64,000 nucleotides of DNA from Bacteroidaceae bacterium (GTDB taxonomy: Bacteria; Bacteroidota; Bacteroidia; Bacteroidales; Bacteroidaceae), in contig JAILQO010000081.1 of NCBI GenBank assembly GCA_024698925.1, positions 40,007 to 104,006 of the forward strand, written 5' to 3'. Below the pieces are notes generated by a model that worked only from the letters and a program-made list of their open reading frames with translations, made no database searches and was not told the DNA's origin. How positions within the stretch are numbered: position 1 is the stretch's first letter; each line of letters starts with the position of its first letter. Position numbers and translations under genes: made by a program. Of this stretch, positions 59,058-64,000 are shown in pieces.

Positions 59058-59523
59058 TGGCACCTTCCGCCAGCGAGCGCGGGACGTCGATGAGGCGTTG
59101 GTTGCGGCTGCCGCGGAACAGCAGGTCTGGATCTTTCTCGGCCACCAAGAAGGGGCCGTCAACCAACACGTCGATCAACTCTAATAAAGCGCGCTGCGCA
59201 GGCATGCGCAAAAGGGCTTCAAAGGTGTAGCCCGTATAACACCAAATGGTCTTATTGGTCCGTGTCTTGATGGCGCGGGCCAATTCTGTAAATCCCTCTG
59301 CCTGTTGCATGGGATCGCCGCCGGAGAAGGTGACATTGGCGAAGGGGTCTGCCTCAATGGTCTGCATGACCTCTTCTACGCTCATCTCCGTACCTCCGTC
59401 CTTGTCCCACGACTGCGGGTTATGGCATTCGGGACAATGGTGGGTACAACCAGCACAGTAGATGGAGGTCCGGAATCCGGGCCCATCTACTGTGGTGTCT
59501 TCTAGAATGGAGAGAATTCTCAT
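59032..59523 (-). CDS. nrdG: Anaerobic ribonucleotide reductase activating enzyme
   Basis: 163 residues, a radical-SAM protein with the cluster motif C26-x3-C30-x2-C33 (CTHHCPECHNP), then TFSGGDPMQQ (SAM-binding GGE/D-type loop) and YTGYTFEALL. It generates the glycyl radical on NrdD. It starts 3 bp after the nrdD stop and is certainly co-transcribed. Its 3' end overlaps the convergent DUF4965-type gene by 26 bp, so no terminator separates the two. Length is normal for the family. Confidence 0.97.
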   Translation of the reverse strand: MRILSILEDTTVDGPGFRTSIYCAGCTHHCPECHNPQSWDKDGGTEMSVEEVMQTIEADPFANVTFSGGDPMQQAEGFTELARAIKTRTNKTIWCYTGYTFEALLRMPAQRALLELIDVLVDGPFLVAEKDPDLLFRGSRNQRLIDVPRSLAEGAIIEWQPSL

Positions 59524-59526
59524 TCT

Positions 59527-61755
59527 TTATTCCTTGAACTCTAAGTAGTCTGTATTGTGGATGACACGATCGTTGAGCTCGGCTAACTTAGCCTTGTTCC
59601 AACGCTCTGTCGTGCCAACGAGGTAGCCGGTAATACGCTGCAGGCGATCCAGATTGGTGCTGTGGCAGTGAGGACATTCCTCGATGGATTCGGCAGTTTC
59701 GTAACCGCAGTCCATGCAACGTACACGGGTGTGGTTGACACTTCCGTAGCCGATATTCATGGCGTCCATCATATCCACGATGTTCATCACAGCCTCAGGG
59801 TTGTGGGTAGCATCGCCGTCAATCTCTACGTAGAAGATGTGTCCGCCACGGGTCAGCTCGTGATACGGCGCTTCAATCTCAGCCTTGTGGCGTGCAGAGC
59901 ACTTGTAATACACGGGCACGTGGTTGGAGTTGGTGTAGTATTCGCGGTCTGTGACACCCGGAATGACGCCGAATTCGCGCTTGTCGCCGCGTGTGAAGCG
60001 ACCGCTGAGGCCCTCGGCGGGCGTAGCCAGAACGCTATAGTTGTGCTGGTACTGCTGGCAGAAATCGTTGATGCGATCGCGCATGTAGGTGACAATCTTC
60101 AGACCCAGCTTCTGGGACTCGGGGCTTTCGCCGTGGTGCTTGCCAGTGAGGGCGACGAGGCATTCTGCCAGGCCGATGAAACCGATACCCAGTGTGCCTT
60201 GGTTGATGACGCTCTCAATCGTGTCGTTGGGATCCAGCTTGTCGCAACCAATCCACAGGCTGTGCATCAGCAGGGGGAACTGCTTGGCAAAGGCCGTCTT
60301 CTGGAACTCAAAGCGCTCGTGGAGCTGGCGGGCAGTCAGTTCCAACAGGGCATCAAGTTTGGCGAAGAAAGCAGCGATGCGCTCCTCCTCATTCTGGATT
60401 TCCATGCACTCGATGGCGAGCTTCACGATATTGATGGTCGAGAAGCTGATGTTGCCGCGACCGATGCTGGTCTTCGGTCCGAAACGGTTCTCGAAGACGC
60501 GTGTGCGGCAGCCCATCGTAGCTACCTCGTGGATATAACGCTTGGGGTCGTCCTCGCGCCAGTCGGGATCCTGATTGTACGTAGCATCGAGGTTCAGGAA
60601 GTTGGGGAAGAAACGGCGTGCAGTCACCTTGCAGGCCAGACGGTAGAGGTCATAGTTGGGGTCGGTGGGGAGATAGCTCACGCCGCGCTTCTTCTTCCAG
60701 ATCTGAATGGGGAAGATGGCGGTGACGCCGCTGCCTACGCCCTCGTAAGTGGAGTTCAGGATCTCGCGGATGATGCAACGTCCTTCCGCGCTCGTGTCTG
60801 TACCATAATTAATAGATGAGAATACAACCTGGTTACCGCCGCGGCTGTGGATGGTATTCATATTGTGGATGAAAGCCTCCATGGCCTGATGTACGCGGCT
60901 GACAGTCTTGTTGACGGCGTGCTGGATCACGCGCGCTTCACCCTCAAGGCCGTTGAGGTCCTTCTTCAGGTAGTCGTCCAGCTTCACTTGATAGAGATGG
61001 CTGTAGTCGGCGCCATAAAGCTCTTCAAGATTCTTCATTTCCTCGATGAAAGTCAGACGTACGTAAGGAGCCAGATAGAAGTCGAATGCCGGGATGGCCT
61101 GTCCGCCGTGCATCTCGTTCTGAGCGGTTTCCATGCTGATACATGCCAGCACGCTGGCCGTCTCAATGCGCTTGGCGGGGCGGCTCTCGCCGTGTCCTGC
61201 CATGTAGCCGCCTTCCAGCACGTGGTCCAGCGGATGCTGTACGCATGTCAGCGACTTGGTGGGGTAGTAGTCTTTGTCGTGGATGTGGAGATAGTTCTTC
61301 TTCACAGCCTCGCGGATGTCGTCGGAGAGGAGGTAGTCATCCACGAAGGGCTTGGTGGTCTCGCTGGCGAACTTCATCATCATACCGGCAGGCGTGTCGG
61401 CATTCATGTTGGCGTTCTCGCGGGTCACGTCGTTGCTCTTGATGTTAATGATTTCCAGGAACATCTCGCGCGTCTTGGCCTTACGTGCGATACTGCGTTG
61501 GTTGCGGTACTGGATGTAGATTTTGGCAACCTCCTTGCGGGCGCTCTTCATGAGCTCCAGCTCTACGGCATCCTGAATCTCCTCCACCGTCATCTGCGGC
61601 TTGCCGCGCATGGCAATGCGGTCAGAGATTTGGTGAACGAGTTGTGTGTCTTCGCCCTCCTCGGTGCGAAGCATGGCTTTACGGATAGCGGCTACGATTT
61701 TCTCTTCGTTGAAGCCGACGATGCGTCCGTCGCGCTTGACTACAGTTTGTATCAT
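59527..61755 (-). CDS. nrdD: Anaerobic ribonucleoside-triphosphate reductase
   Basis: 742 residues. An N-terminal ATP-cone allosteric domain (VVKRDGRIVGFNEEKIVAAI, to about 95), the ten-stranded alpha/beta barrel with HIHDKDYYPTKSLTC and GGQAIPAFDFYLAPYVR, and the C-terminal zinc ribbon (CMDCGYETAE ... CPHCHS, about 672-694) followed by the glycyl-radical loop RITGYLVGT with G710. It makes dNTPs without oxygen, so the organism lives anaerobically. The ATP cone means activity is tuned by ATP/dATP. Its promoter lies about 100 nt upstream, with a direct-repeat pair further up. nrdG follows immediately. Confidence 0.98.
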   Translation of the reverse strand: MIQTVVKRDGRIVGFNEEKIVAAIRKAMLRTEEGEDTQLVHQISDRIAMRGKPQMTVEEIQDAVELELMKSARKEVAKIYIQYRNQRSIARKAKTREMFLEIINIKSNDVTRENANMNADTPAGMMMKFASETTKPFVDDYLLSDDIREAVKKNYLHIHDKDYYPTKSLTCVQHPLDHVLEGGYMAGHGESRPAKRIETASVLACISMETAQNEMHGGQAIPAFDFYLAPYVRLTFIEEMKNLEELYGADYSHLYQVKLDDYLKKDLNGLEGEARVIQHAVNKTVSRVHQAMEAFIHNMNTIHSRGGNQVVFSSINYGTDTSAEGRCIIREILNSTYEGVGSGVTAIFPIQIWKKKRGVSYLPTDPNYDLYRLACKVTARRFFPNFLNLDATYNQDPDWREDDPKRYIHEVATMGCRTRVFENRFGPKTSIGRGNISFSTINIVKLAIECMEIQNEEERIAAFFAKLDALLELTARQLHERFEFQKTAFAKQFPLLMHSLWIGCDKLDPNDTIESVINQGTLGIGFIGLAECLVALTGKHHGESPESQKLGLKIVTYMRDRINDFCQQYQHNYSVLATPAEGLSGRFTRGDKREFGVIPGVTDREYYTNSNHVPVYYKCSARHKAEIEAPYHELTRGGHIFYVEIDGDATHNPEAVMNIVDMMDAMNIGYGSVNHTRVRCMDCGYETAESIEECPHCHSTNLDRLQRITGYLVGTTERWNKAKLAELNDRVIHNTDYLEFKE

Positions 61756-61858
61756 AATGATGTTCTCGCTGACTTTGCGAGGTTTAGTATTTGGGGTTTA
61801 AAGTAAATGTTCAATTCTCGGATTTGTGCGCCTTACTGCGTAGGCCCGAAAGACGTTG

Positions 61859-61889
61859 CAAAGGTAAGAAGTTTGCCTGAAACGTGCAA
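61859..61889 (-). promoter_or_regulatory. Promoter TTG-N20-TACCTTTG for nrdDG
   Basis: Minus-strand TTG (61889-61887), 20-nt spacer and TACCTTTGC (61866-61859), about 100 nt before the nrdD ATG. Confidence 0.75.
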
Positions 61890-61910
61890 GAGTTTTGTTG
61901 TAAAATTTTG

Positions 61911-61989
61911 AAAGTTTTCCAAAATATTTTGTATTATATCTGAAAATGAGGCGTTTGAAAAATCATGACGTGCCAAAAGTTTTCCAAAA
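61911..61989. repeat. Direct repeat AAAGTTTTCCAAAA upstream of nrdD
   Basis: Identical 14-mers at 61911-61924 and 61976-61989, 65 bp apart (about six turns). Their near-palindromic TTTTCCAAAA core and position at about -65 and -130 from nrdD transcription fit a regulator site. Confidence 0.5.
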
Positions 61990-62170
61990 CGAAAAGTGTT
62001 TGTGTAACCTGCTTGCTCTCTTTGGTTTACGCAAAGCGGCCGTTTTACCTCGTGCGCGAACCTATATTTTATATGATATGATGGGGATCTGGGGTTTATG
62101 AGATTGTGGGCTTGTTCATTCATTTTCTTCATTTCTTTTCCTTAAATTTTTTGTTTTCTCATTTTCTTTC

Positions 62171-62178
62171 TACCTTTG
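62171..62178 (+). promoter_or_regulatory. -7 element (TACCTTTG) for the M48 lipoprotein gene
   Basis: TACCTTTGC 31 nt before the ATG at 62209. It lies inside a longer in-frame reading of this gene and so rules out the more upstream start. Confidence 0.7.
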
Positions 62179-62208
62179 CAGCACGAAACAATTAAAAACC
62201 CACTAGAT

Positions 62209-63018
62209 ATGAACAAGAAAGTATGGTTGCCCATCGTGGCAGGTCTCGTTTGCGCAGCGTGCAGTACTGTCGGTTTGACAGGTCGCAAACAGTTGAACAT
62301 CATCTCCGAGTCTGAAATCCTATCGGCCAGTCAGACCGAGTATCAGACGTACATGAAGAGTGCCAAACTCTCCACCGACGCCGCTGCTACGGCTGTGGTG
62401 AAGAACGTGGCACAGCGTATTGCCAGTGCCGCAATGGCTTATCTGCAGGCATCCGGCCAGACCGCAGACATGGCTAACTACGCTTGGGAGTTCAATCTCG
62501 TGCAGGACAATGAGCGCAATGCGTTCTGCATGCCTGGCGGTAAGATTGTGGTCTATTCCGGAATGCTTGATTTAATCGGCAACGGCGCTTCGCGCGACGA
62601 TGAGCTGGCTGCCGTGATCGGTCACGAGGTAGGTCATGCGATTGCCAAGCATGGTAACGAGCGTGCCAGCCAGCAGATGGTGGCCAGTCTGGGCAGTTCC
62701 GTTCTGGGCGCTGTCGTTGCCAATAAGAGCCAGCAGACGCAGCAGGCTGTGGCGATCGCCTATGGCTTGGGAGCCCAGTATGGTGCCCTCCTGCCTTTCT
62801 CGCGCAAGCAGGAGCTGGAGGCCGACTACATCGGTATCGTCCTTGCTACCCTCGCCGGCTATGATGCCGATGCCGCTGTCACGCTGTGGCAGAAGATGGA
62901 GGCTGCCAGTCAGTCCACGACGGCAGAGTTCATGAGCACCCACCCCAGCAGTACCACGCGTATCTCACAGCTCCAGAAGGATATCCCGAAGGTGAAGTCC
63001 ACCTACGGGCAGAAGTAA
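62209..63018 (+). CDS. M48-family zinc metallopeptidase lipoprotein
   Basis: 269 residues from the ATG before MNKKVWLP, with lipobox VCAAC. The peptidase domain shows NAFCMPGGKIVVYSGML, then the zinc motif HEVGH (H139, E140, H143) and QELEADYIG with E204 as the third ligand. A short C-terminal segment carries STHPSSTTRISQL, conserved in the Oma1/LoiP/YcaL group. Members are periplasmic quality-control proteases that degrade misfolded outer-membrane or envelope proteins. The gene is transcribed from its own promoter and followed 46 bp later by the HAD phosphatase gene on the same strand. Confidence 0.93.
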   Translation: MNKKVWLPIVAGLVCAACSTVGLTGRKQLNIISESEILSASQTEYQTYMKSAKLSTDAAATAVVKNVAQRIASAAMAYLQASGQTADMANYAWEFNLVQDNERNAFCMPGGKIVVYSGMLDLIGNGASRDDELAAVIGHEVGHAIAKHGNERASQQMVASLGSSVLGAVVANKSQQTQQAVAIAYGLGAQYGALLPFSRKQELEADYIGIVLATLAGYDADAAVTLWQKMEAASQSTTAEFMSTHPSSTTRISQLQKDIPKVKSTYGQK

Positions 63019-63064
63019 TTGTAGGGACATCCTCTTGTAGTACCTCCGATAGTTTTATTTTACG

Positions 63065-63703
63065 TTGAAAGCGATTGTTTTTGACCTCGATGGTACCCTC
63101 TTGGATACCTTGGAGGATTTGGCGGATGCCACCAACTGGGCGCTCCGTCGCAACGGCTTGCCTGTGCGTCGGTTGGACGAGGTGCGCCAGTTCGTGGGCA
63201 ATGGTGTCCATCGCCTCATTGAGCGTGCTGTCCCCGAAGGTACGGCGGCAGACCTGTTGGAGCGCACCTTTGCCGATTTCAAATCCTATTATGTTGTCCA
63301 TTGTCAGGACAAGACCCACCTCTATCCGGGCATTGCTGAGATGTTGCAGACGCTGAAGGCCCACGGCTACCGCCTCGCCATTGTCAGCAACAAGTTGCAA
63401 GCAGGTGTCGATGAACTCTATGACCGTTATTTCTGCGACACGGTGGAAGTGGCTATCGGCGAGCGCGCAGGGATACAACGCAAGCCCGCACCGGACATGG
63501 TGCAGGCAGCCCTGAACGCTTTGGGTGTGGAAGCCTCAGAAGCCATCTATGTAGGTGACTCCGATGTTGATCTGCAGACCGCCCGCAACAGCGGCCTCTC
63601 CTGCATCTCTGTCCTTTGGGGCTTCCGCGACCGCGATTTCCTCATAGCGCATGGCGCCACCCAATTAGTGGAACGGCCCGAGGAAGTGATAGCGTATCTA
63701 TAA
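63065..63703 (+). CDS. gph: HAD hydrolase, phosphoglycolate-phosphatase-like
   Basis: 212 residues of the Gph/PGP-like HAD subfamily: FDLDGTLLDTLEDL (nucleophile and acid Asp), a helical cap, LAIVSNKLQ (motif II), RKPAPDM (motif III Lys) and YVGDSDVDLQTA (motif IV). All four motifs are intact. It probably hydrolyses 2-phosphoglycolate or a similar phosphomonoester in the cytosol. The only start that leaves the N-terminal strand complete is the TTG at 63065; there is no ATG nearby. It may be co-transcribed with the M48 gene (46-bp gap). A hairpin follows at 63718. Confidence 0.9.
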   Translation: MKAIVFDLDGTLLDTLEDLADATNWALRRNGLPVRRLDEVRQFVGNGVHRLIERAVPEGTAADLLERTFADFKSYYVVHCQDKTHLYPGIAEMLQTLKAHGYRLAIVSNKLQAGVDELYDRYFCDTVEVAIGERAGIQRKPAPDMVQAALNALGVEASEAIYVGDSDVDLQTARNSGLSCISVLWGFRDRDFLIAHGATQLVERPEEVIAYL

Positions 63704-63717
63704 TTAGCTAAAATAAA

Positions 63718-63757
63718 CAGAGAACCGACAGCGCTCATTGTCTGCCGGTTCTCTCGT
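63718..63757 (+). terminator. Terminator after gph
   Basis: AGAGAACCGACAG ... CTGCCGGTTCTCT stem with one mismatch and a 10-nt loop, followed by CGTTGTT. Weak T-run but a strong stem. Confidence 0.65.
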
Positions 63758-63804
63758 TGTTAGGGTAATTAATATTTTTCACTTTTCATTCTATCACTTT
63801 TCAC

Positions 63805-63921
63805 TTAGAGTGTGAACGGTCCTTGGCCCATACACGACGTGGTAGTCAGTGCGGTGAGGAATGCTGTGAGGGCGGCTACTACCATCTTCGCCACAACCTC
63901 CCAAATTCGTTCTTTTTTCAT
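63805..63921 (-). CDS. Smalltalk-type miniprotein (38 residues)
   Basis: Encodes 38 residues starting MKKERIWEVVAKMVVAAL, with a single hydrophobic helix (AALTAFLTAL), a TTTSC lipobox-like motif and a short C-terminal tail ending GPFTL. This matches the Bacteroidetes 'smalltalk' miniprotein pattern: MKK start, a Trp near residue 7, one hydrophobic helix and TSC. Such genes often sit beside an HU-like DNA-binding gene and an N-acetylmuramoyl-amidase gene; an HU gene would lie upstream beyond the window edge, and no amidase is found downstream here. The function is not known. An unusually short gene; its intact frame and typical motif order support it. Confidence 0.78.
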   Translation of the reverse strand: MKKERIWEVVAKMVVAALTAFLTALTTTSCMGQGPFTL

Positions 63922-64000
63922 AACTGCTTATTAATTAGAAATTAAACTATCGAATGTTATTTTTACGAACACGAATTTATCGAATCTCACGAATTGGGCG

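Larger units (their letters stand above)
61756..62208. other. 453-bp divergent control region between nrdD and the M48 gene
   Basis: Contains the nrdD promoter (61859-61889), the M48 promoter (62171-62178) and a 14-bp direct repeat (61911 and 61976). The nrdD leader of about 95 nt shows no fold I can name. The rest is AT-rich without a gene; a minus-strand open frame here has no features of a real protein. Confidence 0.6.

Noticed and set aside
61833..62132. 99-codon minus-strand frame upstream of nrdD
   Set aside because: Overlaps the nrdD promoter, has no domain, and its composition follows AT-rich intergenic DNA.

Overview
The window looks like the chromosome of an obligately anaerobic Bacteroidales bacterium, most likely a gut or rumen Prevotella-type organism. 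The grounds are the Bacteroidota -7 promoter motif TAnnTTTG (often TATCTTTGC) at many gene starts, SusC/SusD pairs, a hybrid two-component regulator, many secreted lipoproteins, an anaerobic ribonucleotide reductase (NrdD/NrdG) and a 'smalltalk' miniprotein. Genus and species are inference. Almost all of it is carbohydrate-utilisation DNA, with housekeeping genes only at the right end.

Layout. 1-2.0 kb: 3' part of a GH125 alpha-1,6-mannosidase and a cupin lipoprotein. 2.1-3.6 kb: a decayed stretch with a membrane-regulator remnant, a truncated DUF4143-type ATPase and several phased tandem repeat arrays. 3.6-11.6 kb (minus): an M60 zinc metalloprotease with BspA-type leucine-rich repeats, followed by a large CotH-kinase-like secreted protein. 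11.7-16.7 kb: divergent GH127/GH146 beta-L-arabinofuranosidase and GH36 alpha-galactosidase, then tRNA-Ser(CGA) and a GH43-fold lipoprotein with altered active-site positions (minus). 18.4-33.4 kb (plus): the core polysaccharide utilisation operon: DUF4965-type lipoprotein, IPT/beta-propeller surface protein, SusC, SusD, SusE-position lipoprotein, GH92 and GH76. 33.8-37.5 kb (minus): a second GH76 and a GH2. 37.9-43.8 kb (minus): a 1972-residue modular secreted protein of unknown function. 44.0-48.0 kb (minus): the hybrid two-component sensor/regulator. 48.2-59.1 kb (plus): GH43, a 980-residue relative of the giant protein, a second CotH-like protein and a second DUF4965-type protein. 59.0-64.0 kb: nrdG and nrdD (minus), an M48 peptidase and a phosphoglycolate-phosphatase-like HAD (plus), and a smalltalk miniprotein (minus).

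How it works together. GH125, GH92 and two GH76 enzymes point to alpha-mannan (yeast/fungal mannan or high-mannose glycans). GH76 would cut the alpha-1,6 backbone outside, SusC/SusD and the surface lipoproteins would import oligosaccharides, and GH92/GH125 would finish trimming. The hybrid regulator would sense the product. GH127, GH36, GH43 and the M60 protease extend the range to arabinose- and galactose-decorated glycoproteins.

Less ordinary features: (i) two secreted CotH-fold putative kinases embedded in glycan loci; (ii) a family of very large proteins built from the same two uncharacterised modules; (iii) a short YDLxGR-type C-terminal tail on at least seven otherwise unrelated secreted proteins; (iv) signal peptides of consecutive operon genes that appear to be built from dispersed repeat DNA; (v) arrays of operator-like repeats at 21-33 bp spacing.
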